DNA of 6,260 bases from NCBI GenBank assembly GCA_007571105.1, contig RKRZ01000081.1:1-6260 (forward strand). Reading direction: 5' to 3'. The translations under genes and the position numbers were made by a program. The notes below the pieces were generated by a model. That model was not told where the DNA came from. It saw nothing but the letters and a program-made list of their open reading frames with translations, and made no database searches. Position 1 is the first letter of the stretch, and the number at the start of each line of letters is the position of its first letter. Of this stretch, positions 1 through 6,260 are shown in pieces. This stretch comes from Gammaproteobacteria bacterium (lineage in GTDB: Bacteria; Pseudomonadota; Gammaproteobacteria; Poriferisulfidales; Poriferisulfidaceae).

Positions 1-2
1 TT

Positions 3-3000
3 GGTGCACAGATCACTTTTTCATGTTCAACAAACAAAGTTGACAACGCCTTGTTGGAACGGACCGAACTAGACTTCGAACTGGCCGCAGTCGATGGACT
101 GGAAGAACTGAGCAGACCTTCGGGAGAGAACCGTCGACTGCGCGATCAGGCGATCGCGGCGTCGTTCCGCGCCTTTGAAATCCGCCGTTTGCTGCCACTT
201 CCAGACGATGATCATGATCGTCTGTTTTTCGTGCTGCAGCTTTCTGCCGTTGCCTATTGCGGAGATCGCTGGTCTGACCTTCGCCGCTGGTACAAGGAAA
301 ATGATGACCAAGCGTTCAATGCTCCAAACGTCGCGGAAATACCATGGGACCGCCGTCTGCTGTATCGGCTGTTTCGCTGCTGGGTACGGTTGTTTCTCAA
401 ACGCGGCTGGAACGACCTTGGCCAGATCCAAGAAATCATCGCCAAACTGCGTGAGGATCAAAAGAAGTTCGAGAAAGATCGGCTCCGGAACGGTTCGCCT
501 GCAAAGGACCGAGCAATGGCCCTGCGGCTTGCAGCGCTCTATCACTGGGCCAAAGGCACGGAAATCCTGGCCTGCTACATGATGCATGGGCAACCTGCCA
601 ACCCCTTCGGGTCGCTCGACAAGCACTTTGACGGAGCCATCAGAGCAGCGACCGCATCAGGTGATGCGCAACACGAGTTGATGCTGCGTTGGTTACATGC
701 GACCGCGCGGATTATGGCTGCCAACTCCCCATGGTGGGCAACACGTGCCATCAATTCACGGACAACAGAGTTTGTCCGCTCGCTCACCCATCGCTCGCAT
801 CGAGCGATGTTCGAGTTGCTGCCGCCCCAGCGGGCCGCACTACTGGAACAGGGACTTCTCGACCAAGCCAAGACCGCCATCGTGATCGACTTGCCAACTT
901 CTGGCGGGAAGACACTGCTTGCACAATTCCGCATCTTGCAGGCGCTCAACCAGTTCGATGCCGACGCCGGCTGGGTTGCCTATGTGGCACCGACGCGCGC
1001 CTTGTGCGCGCAGATCACCCGTGGGCTCAGAAGGGATTTCAATCCGATTGGAATAAGGGTGGAACAGCTGACAGCGGCGGTCGACGTGGATGCCTTCGAA
1101 GAGGAGTTGCTGACGAAAACGTTTCAGCACTTCCACATTCTTGTGGCCACACCCGAGAAACTCTCCCTAGTTATCCGCAACAAAAAGGTAGAGAACCGAC
1201 CGCTGGCCCTTGTGGTTATGGATGAAGCCCATAATCTCGAAACAAGGGACAGGGGACTGCGCATCGAACTGTTGCTCGCCACTGTAAAGATGGATTGCCC
1301 GCAAGCGAATTTTCTGCTTCTCATGCCATTTGCCGAAGGAGCTGAGACCGTTGCTCATTGGTTGGCACAGGACGTCAGTTCAGGACAGAAGATAAGTTTG
1401 GGCGCGGTGCCCTGGAAACCGAACGAACGGATCATCGGGCTCTATGGTGCCACGCCAGATAACAGCCAACGCGCCGGCTGGCACCTTCATTTCGCAACCT
1501 TGACCACAACTCCGAATGCCATGCCGCTCCATGGTACACATCGCGTTGGCGGGACGAAGCCTGTCAACGTTCCTAAGAATAAAGTCATCGTCAAAGGCCA
1601 GCAGAAGGGACTGAGCATTCAGACTGCGGCCATGGCAACGGTAATGGCTTCCCGGGGTACCAGCATTGCAATCGCAAACAACATTCCCACCGTATGGAGC
1701 ATGGCGTCCAAGGCCGCCCAGAACCTTCCGGATCTCGATCCGGTGCCATCTGACATTCGGCTCGTTCAAGATTTTCTGCGTACCGAGATCGGACCCGGCT
1801 TTCAGCTTATCAAGACCCTGGAGAAAGGGGTCGGTGTTCATCATGCAGGCCTGTCTGACGATGCGCGAACCCTGATGGAATGGCTTGCCGAGACAGGAAC
1901 CTTGAAGGTTCTATGTGCGACCACCACTCTTGCGCAAGGCATCAATTTCCCGGTTTCCTCCGTTTTTCTGCAAACGCACCGATATCCCTATGGACAGGAG
2001 ATGTCATCGCGAGAATTCTGGAACCTTGCCGGCCGCGCGGGTCGGTTGGGACATGACAGCGTGGGTGTAATCGGCCTTGCGAAAGGTTCCAATCCGGAGT
2101 CCATTATCAGGTTTGTGAGCCGCAGCACGGGCAGGCTCGTCTCCCGGCTGGTGTCGCAATTGGATGAGCTTGCCGAGCAAGGAGAACTTGCGAAGCTATC
2201 CGAGGTCATTTGGCAGGATCAGTGGGAAGACTTTCGCTGTTACGTTGCCCACATGTGGGCGGAAAAAAAGAACCTGGACGCGGTGCTTTCTGGTTCGGAA
2301 GAACTGCTTCGACATACCTTCGGATATACTTCGTTAAGAAATGATCCTTCGCAACAGCAAAAGGCCGATGCTTTGCTTAACGCGACGCGCGCCTATGCGC
2401 ACCGTCTTGCGGACATGCCCAGTGGAACTGCCAAGCTTGCGGATTCGACAGGCTTTTCCCCGGAAGGCGTAGTGGCTGCAATTCGCAATCTGAACAATCT
2501 CGATACCAAGCTCATACCCTCGGATTGGGCCCCCGACAGCCTGGTTGGCGAGGGCGGCAGAATTGCTGATTTGTATGGCGTGATGCTGAAGGTTAGGCAA
2601 CTGAAGCGTGACCTTGATCAGGTTTGCAAAGGAGGTTACGACGAGATACGGCTTTCCGAAATCACTTGCGACTGGGTGAACGGCACGGCAATTGAAGCCA
2701 TCGCCAAGAAGTATTTTGCACAGAAAAAAGACGACGAGGCTGGAACCAATGCGATTACGGATGCCGGCCGGGCAATTTACCGGACCATCGTCAACAGCGG
2801 AACCTGGGGCATTGCTGCACTGAACCGCGTCTCCGGCATCGACTTCGATTGCCTGTCCGAATCCGAGCAACGCAGGATGAACGCACTTCCGGCGATGATT
2901 TACCATGGTGTCAGTACAGAAGACGCAGTTCTGATGCGCATGAATGCCGCACCTCGCAGCGTCTCAGAGAATTTCGGCAAGCTCTACCGCGACACAGCAG

Positions 3001-3158
3001 GTGAAGGCAATGATCGGTACTCGGTAGTACAAGCGCGGGAGTTCCTGAAGAACCTGAGCGAAGGCGACTGGCGGCGTGCTCGCCCGCACAACGTCGCCCT
3101 TTCGGGGAGCGATTACAAACGCCTCTGGAACGTGCTCTCCGGGGAGACATCCTTGTGA
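3..3158 (+). CDS. Ski2-like SF2 DEAD/DEAH-box helicase, probably 5'-partial; candidate defence-system helicase
   Basis: This is a large ATP-dependent nucleic acid helicase/translocase. Residues are numbered from the TTG at 51. Seen: motif I PTSGGKT (282-288), Ia APTRA (313-317), Ib ATPEK (366-370), motif II DEAH (391-394), GVGVHHAGL (593-601), motif V ATTTLAQGINFP (623-634) and motif VI NLAGRAGR (658-665). The GINFP and HHAGL signatures place it in the Ski2/Hel308-like group. Where that group has an SAT motif III, this protein reads LLLMPFAEGAETVAHWL (422-438), so Ser-Ala-Thr is absent. An N-terminal region of about 265 residues, rich in charge, Trp and Leu, precedes the core, and about 370 mostly helical residues follow it. 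There is no signal peptide or membrane segment, so it should be cytoplasmic. The frame is open to the left edge with no ATG, GTG or TTG before 51. The TTG at 51 lacks a Shine-Dalgarno, and the first in-frame ATG (516) is too deep, so the gene probably starts upstream. HamB (Hachiman) and similar defence helicases are comparable in type, but the system is not assignable without a partner gene. The helicase call is near certain and the defence role is an inference. Confidence 0.93.
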   Translation, partial: GAQITFSCSTNKVDNALLERTELDFELAAVDGLEELSRPSGENRRLRDQAIAASFRAFEIRRLLPLPDDDHDRLFFVLQLSAVAYCGDRWSDLRRWYKENDDQAFNAPNVAEIPWDRRLLYRLFRCWVRLFLKRGWNDLGQIQEIIAKLREDQKKFEKDRLRNGSPAKDRAMALRLAALYHWAKGTEILACYMMHGQPANPFGSLDKHFDGAIRAATASGDAQHELMLRWLHATARIMAANSPWWATRAINSRTTEFVRSLTHRSHRAMFELLPPQRAALLEQGLLDQAKTAIVIDLPTSGGKTLLAQFRILQALNQFDADAGWVAYVAPTRALCAQITRGLRRDFNPIGIRVEQLTAAVDVDAFEEELLTKTFQHFHILVATPEKLSLVIRNKKVENRPLALVVMDEAHNLETRDRGLRIELLLATVKMDCPQANFLLLMPFAEGAETVAHWLAQDVSSGQKISLGAVPWKPNERIIGLYGATPDNSQRAGWHLHFATLTTTPNAMPLHGTHRVGGTKPVNVPKNKVIVKGQQKGLSIQTAAMATVMASRGTSIAIANNIPTVWSMASKAAQNLPDLDPVPSDIRLVQDFLRTEIGPGFQLIKTLEKGVGVHHAGLSDDARTLMEWLAETGTLKVLCATTTLAQGINFPVSSVFLQTHRYPYGQEMSSREFWNLAGRAGRLGHDSVGVIGLAKGSNPESIIRFVSRSTGRLVSRLVSQLDELAEQGELAKLSEVIWQDQWEDFRCYVAHMWAEKKNLDAVLSGSEELLRHTFGYTSLRNDPSQQQKADALLNATRAYAHRLADMPSGTAKLADSTGFSPEGVVAAIRNLNNLDTKLIPSDWAPDSLVGEGGRIADLYGVMLKVRQLKRDLDQVCKGGYDEIRLSEITCDWVNGTAIEAIAKKYFAQKKDDEAGTNAITDAGRAIYRTIVNSGTWGIAALNRVSGIDFDCLSESEQRRMNALPAMIYHGVSTEDAVLMRMNAAPRSVSENFGKLYRDTAGEGNDRYSVVQAREFLKNLSEGDWRRARPHNVALSGSDYKRLWNVLSGETSL

Positions 3159-3179
3159 AGGAGTCGGAGGCGAGCCACC

Positions 3180-3249
3180 GGAGGAAGCGGTGACAAAATA
3201 CGTTTCGATTTGGGCGTGTGGCGACATATTTCGGTCAAGACTGGTGTAA
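3180..3249 (+). pseudogene. Ribosome binding site and 19-codon frame after the helicase, possible gene remnant
   Basis: A GGAGG at 3180-3184 lies five bases before a GTG at 3190. This is a textbook initiation site 31 bases beyond the helicase stop, as expected for the next gene of an operon. The frame encodes MTKYVSIWACGDIFRSRLV and then stops at TAA 3247. I do not recognise the peptide. It could be the N-terminus of a lost or frameshifted operon partner, a short leader peptide, or chance. The first reading is an inference from the good start signal and the abrupt stop. A separate GTG overlapping the helicase stop (GTGA at 3155) opens only 12 codons. Confidence 0.25.
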
Positions 3250-3255
3250 CGAACC

Positions 3256-3305
3256 AGGAGGACGACGGAATGGTCGGTGACGGAATTCGCATCCTACGAG
3301 CCTAA
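3256..3305 (+). other. Second strong ribosome binding site with an 11-codon frame
   Basis: A perfect AGGAGG (3256-3261) is followed eight bases later by an ATG at 3270. The frame reads MVGDGIRILRA and stops at TAA 3303. It is in the same frame as the helicase, and that frame has no stop between the helicase TGA and 3303. The start signal is as good as that of a real gene, but the product is too short to interpret. It may be a decayed gene start, a mini-ORF or chance. Confidence 0.2.
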
Positions 3306-3498
3306 AAGTCCCCCCAAACGACACTGAAACGCAACACCTCTCCATTACCAAGGAATGCTTGAGGTACATTGGCTGTGAAGCAAAGTGGACATTGCTGCTT
3401 CGCTTGTCGGTCATAATTCACTCTTACGCTCGTCCCTGACCCTGACGTGCGGAGTGCTTCCAATTGCTGCTCGCCGGGGGGGGTAATCGTCGTGAAAC
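3306..3498. other. Non-coding interval between the convergent helicase and livM genes
   Basis: Nothing recognisable is encoded here. Both flanking genes end toward this stretch, so a bidirectional terminator would be expected, but I see no GC-rich stem followed by a T run in either direction. The only hairpin-like element is a weak 6-base inverted repeat, GAAGCA (from 3377) with TGCTTC (ending 3401), separated by 13 bases. Two homopolymer tracts stand out: six C at 3310-3315 and eight G at 3476-3483. On the livM transcript the latter becomes eight C just after the stop. Short open frames in this stretch have no start signal or familiar motif. Rho-dependent termination is possible but cannot be shown from sequence alone. 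Confidence 0.5.
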
Positions 3499-4809
3499 CT
3501 ATCGCTCCGGCAATAATCCCCTCGGGAAAAATCGCAGTACGACAAGAAGAATTATGCCCATGGTCATCAACCGTGCGTGAGCAGCAGATTCCATCAGATG
3601 AAGACGAAGCGGACTGCTTTCACCCATCCCACTCGTAATCAACTCCATCAGAAACAGGCCCGCCGGTTCCGCTTCTATCCACAAGAACCAGATCAGGAAT
3701 CCACCGAGAACGGCTCCCCAGTTGTTGCCTGAGCCGCCGACGATAACCATGACCCAGATCAGGAAAGTGAACCGCAAGGGATGATAGCTTGCCGGAGTCA
3801 ATTGACCATCCAGCGTCGTAAGCATCGCACCGGCAATTCCCACCACGATCGAACCCAGCACGAACACCTGCAGATGACGTCCGGTCACGTCCTTTCCCAT
3901 GGCATTCGCAGCGGTTTCATTGTCGCGAATTGCCCGCATCATTCGACCCCACGGCGAATTGAGAGCACGTTCCGACAACCACATGATGGCGAGGAGGACT
4001 CCGGCAAACATTGCGGAATAACAGAGCTTTACGAATATTCCGGAAAATGTGACGACGTCGGCACCCAGCGAGCGGGCCAAACCGATGAACCAGTCGGCCC
4101 GTTGAAGATCAATCTCATAGGGCATGGGCCTCGGCAGACCAATGACATTCTTGACGCCGCGACTCAACCAGTCCTCGGCCTTGAGTACGGATACGATAAT
4201 TTCCGATATTCCGAGCGTGGCGATAGCCAGATAGTCCGAACGCAATCCCAGGGCAGTCTTTCCGATGAACCAGGCAGCGATCCCGGCAAGAACTCCTCCG
4301 GCAATCCAGGCCACAACGACATGCAAACCAAGTCCACCCAGAAAGCCCGTCTTGGCAGGCTCAATCCGTTCTATGGCCTCAGTAGCCGGGCCATAGAAAT
4401 ACCGTGCGACAAAATAACCGATGATCAAGATTGCCAGGAACACCAGATTGGATACGATTCCGGGGGTCATTCGACGACGAACGAACAAAGCGGCAATTAC
4501 GGCAAATGCCGCGATCAGTCCCGCGACAATGACTCCCTGCCCGCCTGCCTGCCAGGCCTCCTTGACTGGCGGAGCCGAAATCAGCACCACCGCCAGGCCG
4601 CCAAGGGCTGCAAAACCCATGATTCCGACATTGAACAGACCGGCGTATCCCCACTGAATGTTGACGCCAATGGCCATGACCGCAGAAATCAGACAGAGGT
4701 TCAAAATCGCCAGCGCAACGTTCCAGCTTTGCATGAATCCGACAATTGCGAGCAGTCCCGCCATTACGAGGAAATAAAGGATTCGTCTGCGCCGATCGTT
4801 GCCCATCAT
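3499..4809 (-). CDS. livM: Branched-chain amino acid ABC transporter permease LivM
   Basis: This is an inner-membrane permease of the HAAT-type ABC importer. It pairs with LivH to form the channel for branched-chain or related amino acids delivered by a periplasmic binding protein. The 436 residues are strongly hydrophobic with many membrane segments. Seen: the conserved GYAGLFNVGIMGF (54-66), the GLRSDYLAIATLGISEI stretch (188-204), the cytoplasmic loop SPWGRMMRAIRDNETAANAMG (285-305) that contacts the ATPases, and IVGGSGNNWGAVLGG (356-370). The C-terminus FFPRGLLPER resembles the usual LivM end. It is longer than the roughly 300-350 residues of many LivM proteins because of extra membrane sequence at about 85-180, a layout I associate with alphaproteobacterial homologues. 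The ATG at 4809 overlaps the livH stop by one base (TGATG), and a second ATG follows at once at 4806. No clear Shine-Dalgarno is visible, so translational coupling to livH is likely. The true substrate could be another amino acid, an amide or urea. Confidence 0.95.
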   Translation of the reverse strand: MMGNDRRRRILYFLVMAGLLAIVGFMQSWNVALAILNLCLISAVMAIGVNIQWGYAGLFNVGIMGFAALGGLAVVLISAPPVKEAWQAGGQGVIVAGLIAAFAVIAALFVRRRMTPGIVSNLVFLAILIIGYFVARYFYGPATEAIERIEPAKTGFLGGLGLHVVVAWIAGGVLAGIAAWFIGKTALGLRSDYLAIATLGISEIIVSVLKAEDWLSRGVKNVIGLPRPMPYEIDLQRADWFIGLARSLGADVVTFSGIFVKLCYSAMFAGVLLAIMWLSERALNSPWGRMMRAIRDNETAANAMGKDVTGRHLQVFVLGSIVVGIAGAMLTTLDGQLTPASYHPLRFTFLIWVMVIVGGSGNNWGAVLGGFLIWFLWIEAEPAGLFLMELITSGMGESSPLRLHLMESAAHARLMTMGIILLVVLRFFPRGLLPER

Positions 4810-5819
4810 CAGACCGATCGACCGCGAAAAATTCCTGTCGGTCTGTAAACCAGTACAAGAACAAGAATCAGGAAACTGACTGCAAACTTGTATTCCGTAG
4901 ACAACAGCTGGACGAGTGAGGTGGGCTCAAGCGACTCCGGCAGGAGATAAACCAGAAACTTCTTGTAAGCGTAAGTCACGGAGATTTCGGAAAAGGCTAC
5001 AAGAAACCCGCCGGCAATTGCACCCAGGGGGTTGCCGAGACCACCGACGATTGCCGACGCAAAGATTGGAAGCAACAGCTGGAAATAGGTGAATGGCTTG
5101 AAGCTCTTGTCAAGACCATACAGCGCACCCGCGATACAGGCCAACGCACCCGCAATAATCCACGTGATCTGAACGACTCTTTCCGAGTTGATTCCAGACA
5201 GTAACGCGAGATCCTCATTATCAGAATAGGCCCGCATCGATTTGCCGGTACGTGTTCTGTACAGGAACCAGAACAACAGACCAACAACAACGCAGGCAGC
5301 AAGAATCGTGATGCACTGGCTGACCTTGATGGCAATACCCTCTGCCAGTCCGGTCATTTCCTTGAATTCCCGGGCTCGAAGAATGAATCGTGCGCCGTCT
5401 GCGAAACGTTGATCGTCGGGTCCGATAATGAAACGTACGAGCCCGTTCATCACGAACATGACACCTACCGAAGCAATAACCAGAATGACCGGTGCAGCCT
5501 TTACTCGCCGAAATTCCCGATAGACCAACCGGTCAACCGCGAGAACGAGAATCGCAGTGGCAACAATCGCGGGAGGAATGGCAATCAGCGCGGTGGGGAG
5601 CGGAGCGATGGAAACTCCGGCAGCCTGTAGCCACCAGGTCAACAGGACCGTCACCATGGCACCGAAGGCCATGGTATCTCCATGGGCAAAATTGGAAAAC
5701 CGCAGGATACCGTAAACGAGCGTTACGCCAAGCGCGCCGAGTGCAAGTTGACTGCCGTAAGCGAGCGCGGGCATGACAATGAAATTCGCGAGAAGCACGA
5801 AGGCGTTGATTGCATCCAT
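4809..5819 (-). CDS. livH: Branched-chain amino acid ABC transporter permease LivH
   Basis: This is the second inner-membrane permease of the importer and the partner of LivM. Its 336 residues are slightly more than the usual 290-310, mainly through an N-terminal extension and a periplasmic loop at about 130-165. Seen: the LivH hallmark GVTLVYGILRFSNFAHGDT (31-49), a run of hydrophobic helices, the cytoplasmic coupling loop TRTGKSMRAYSDNEDLALLSG (189-209), and VGGLGNPLGAIAGG (258-271), which matches the family's GGLG-x-GA-GG signature. The start ATG at 5819 has a GGGAGA (5829-5834) nine bases upstream. An earlier ATG at 5824 is in another frame. The gene sits between livF, 83 bases upstream, and livM, which overlaps its stop by one base, so all three are probably one transcript. 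Substrate specificity cannot be read from the permease and depends on the binding protein, which lies outside the window. Confidence 0.95.
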   Translation of the reverse strand: MDAINAFVLLANFIVMPALAYGSQLALGALGVTLVYGILRFSNFAHGDTMAFGAMVTVLLTWWLQAAGVSIAPLPTALIAIPPAIVATAILVLAVDRLVYREFRRVKAAPVILVIASVGVMFVMNGLVRFIIGPDDQRFADGARFILRAREFKEMTGLAEGIAIKVSQCITILAACVVVGLLFWFLYRTRTGKSMRAYSDNEDLALLSGINSERVVQITWIIAGALACIAGALYGLDKSFKPFTYFQLLLPIFASAIVGGLGNPLGAIAGGFLVAFSEISVTYAYKKFLVYLLPESLEPTSLVQLLSTEYKFAVSFLILVLVLVYRPTGIFRGRSV

Positions 5820-5826
5820 GTCATGA

Positions 5827-5846
5827 ATTCTCCCGAACAGGAGAAT
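5827..5846 (-). promoter_or_regulatory. Inverted repeat overlapping the livH ribosome binding site
   Basis: On the transcript, ATTCTCC (5846-5840) and GGAGAAT (5833-5827) are perfect complements around a six-base loop TGTTCG, giving a 7-base-pair hairpin. The 3' arm contains most of the livH Shine-Dalgarno, so folding would hide it. It could lower livH translation relative to livF or mark an RNA processing site. There is no T run after it, so it is not an intrinsic terminator. The stem is short and the functional meaning is an inference. Confidence 0.35.
5829..5834 (-). promoter_or_regulatory. Ribosome binding site of livH
   Basis: The transcript reads GGGAGA nine bases before the livH ATG, the only purine-rich match to the Shine-Dalgarno consensus nearby. 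It supports the start at 5819. Five of its six bases lie inside the 3' arm of an inverted repeat. Confidence 0.65.
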
Positions 5847-5902
5847 ATGACGGGAATCGGAAAATGTCTTTCCCGCTCCCCAGTCCGGGTATCGCCGAAG
5901 GC

Positions 5903-6196
5903 CTATCCACCGAGAAACGACCTCCTGACGTCCGGATCGGCGAGAAGTGCTTCTCCCGTATCCGAATAGCGATTTCGACCCTGTACAAGCACGTACCCCC
6001 GATCGGCTATTGCAAGTGCATGGCTGGCATTCTGCTCGGTAATCAGAATTGCGATCCCCGTATTCGCAATCTCCAGGATGAGGTCAAAAAGTGCGTCCAT
6101 GACAATCGGGCTGACCCCGGCCGTCGGTTCATCCAGCAACAGGACATCAGGTTGAGTCATCAGTGCCCGGCCAAAGGCGACCTGCTGTCGCTGACC
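5903..6196 (-). CDS. livF: ABC transporter ATP-binding protein LivF, C-terminal 97 residues only
   Basis: This is one of the two cytoplasmic ATPases that power the branched-chain amino acid importer. Only the C-terminal part is present, from inside the ABC signature: GQRQQVAFGRAL (end of LSGGQ and the helix after it), Walker B DVLLLDEP, D-loop TAGVSP and switch region ILITEQN. The EQN here, where LivG has EHD, and the tail ADRGYVLVQGR...RRSFLGG identify LivF rather than LivG. LivF is usually about 235 residues, so Walker A and the N-terminal half are missing. The frame continues to a GTG at 6217 and stays open to the window edge, but residues upstream of the Gly at 6196 (MPGQRRP and beyond) do not match the family. 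They come from the inverted copy at 6196-6260 and should be ignored. The gene lies 83 bases upstream of livH and is probably cotranscribed with it. LivG would be expected upstream, beyond the fold-back. Confidence 0.93.
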   Translation of the reverse strand, partial: GQRQQVAFGRALMTQPDVLLLDEPTAGVSPIVMDALFDLILEIANTGIAILITEQNASHALAIADRGYVLVQGRNRYSDTGEALLADPDVRRSFLGG

Positions 6197-6260
6197 AGGT
6201 CGCCTTTGGCCGGGCACTGATGACTCAACCTGATGTCCTGTTGCTGGATGAACCGACGGC
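6120..6260. repeat. Perfect 65-base inverted repeat (fold-back) at the window end
   Basis: The bases 6120-6184 are exactly complementary to 6260-6196, with an 11-base spacer CTGTCGCTGAC at 6185-6195 and the axis at 6190. The left arm is ordinary livF coding sequence on the - strand. The right arm repeats the same codons on the + strand (LMTQPDVLLLDEPT from 6218). The repeat runs to the last base, so its full length is unknown. It interrupts livF within the ABC signature motif. A natural hairpin of this size inside a conserved ATPase gene is implausible. A chimera from amplification or library making, or a contig-end assembly error, explains it best. Confidence 0.95.

Noticed and set aside
69..626. 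A 185-codon frame on the - strand opposite the helicase N-terminal region
   Set aside because: The + strand frame continues smoothly into the helicase core and extends left of base 51. The antisense product resembles no family I know.
2334..2906. A 190-codon frame on the - strand inside the helicase gene
   Set aside because: It lies opposite a continuous helicase coding region, and its product has no recognisable motif. It is a shadow frame.
3241..3257. A CTGGT...ACCAG inverted repeat after the helicase as a terminator
   Set aside because: It has a five-base stem with a seven-base loop and no T run, which is too weak to call.
3358..3483. A short frame from GTG 3390 reading VDIAASLVGHNSLLRSSL, resembling a protein fragment
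   Set aside because: It has only about 31 codons, no Shine-Dalgarno, a stop shortly upstream and no recognisable motif. Chance is sufficient.
3781..4848. A 355-codon open frame on the + strand opposite livM
   Set aside because: The product is hydrophilic, rich in His, Gln, Ser and Arg, and has no domain-like pattern. The - strand frame here is an unmistakable LivM, so this is a shadow produced by its codon bias.
6197..6260. An N-terminal extension of livF reading out to the window edge
   Set aside because: The codons come from the inverted copy and translate to sequence unlike LivF (MPGQRRP before GQRQQ). They are a product of the fold-back and not a genuine start.
6120..6260. Transposon end, terminator or CRISPR-type repeat as the explanation for the palindrome
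   Set aside because: Both arms are LivF coding sequence including Walker B. There is no transposase, T run, target duplication or repeat-spacer periodicity.

Overview
The window is a double-stranded bacterial fragment carrying two unrelated blocks that converge on each other. Codon use, gene family signatures and the unusually long LivM permease suggest an alphaproteobacterium (Rhodobacterales- or Hyphomicrobiales-like). This is an inference from family resemblance, not a measured placement.

Block 1 (about 3-3158, + strand) is one large Ski2-like superfamily 2 helicase of more than 1035 residues. It has a helical N-terminal region of about 265 residues, a complete two-RecA-domain core (PTSGGKT, DEAH, GRAGR) and a long C-terminal helical region. 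Its reading frame is open to the left edge of the window, so its true start is probably further left. Large helicases of this kind occur in bacterial defence islands, often next to a nuclease partner. No partner is visible here, so the system cannot be named. Just after the helicase are two well-formed ribosome binding sites, each opening a frame of only 19 or 11 codons. These may be the remains of further operon genes.

A non-coding interval of about 190 bases (3306-3498) separates the two blocks. I see no convincing terminator, tRNA or mobile element in it.

Block 2 (3499 to the right edge, - strand) is part of a branched-chain or hydrophobic amino acid ABC importer (HAAT family), transcribed right to left as livF (C-terminal part only), livH, livM. 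livH and livM overlap by one base (TGATG). livF lies 83 bases upstream of livH. A small inverted repeat in that gap could hide the livH ribosome binding site. The LivG ATPase and the periplasmic binding protein are not in the window. LivH and LivM form the membrane channel, and LivF is one of the two ATPases that drive it.

The last 141 bases are a fold-back: 6120-6184 and 6196-6260 are perfect inverted copies of each other around an 11-base spacer. The right arm re-encodes the LivF Walker B region on the opposite strand. It begins exactly where livF should continue into the rest of its LSGGQ motif, so the sequence right of about 6196 is most likely a chimera or assembly artefact rather than genomic order. 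The window gives no firm evidence for a complete new system. The helicase locus is the best candidate for follow-up.
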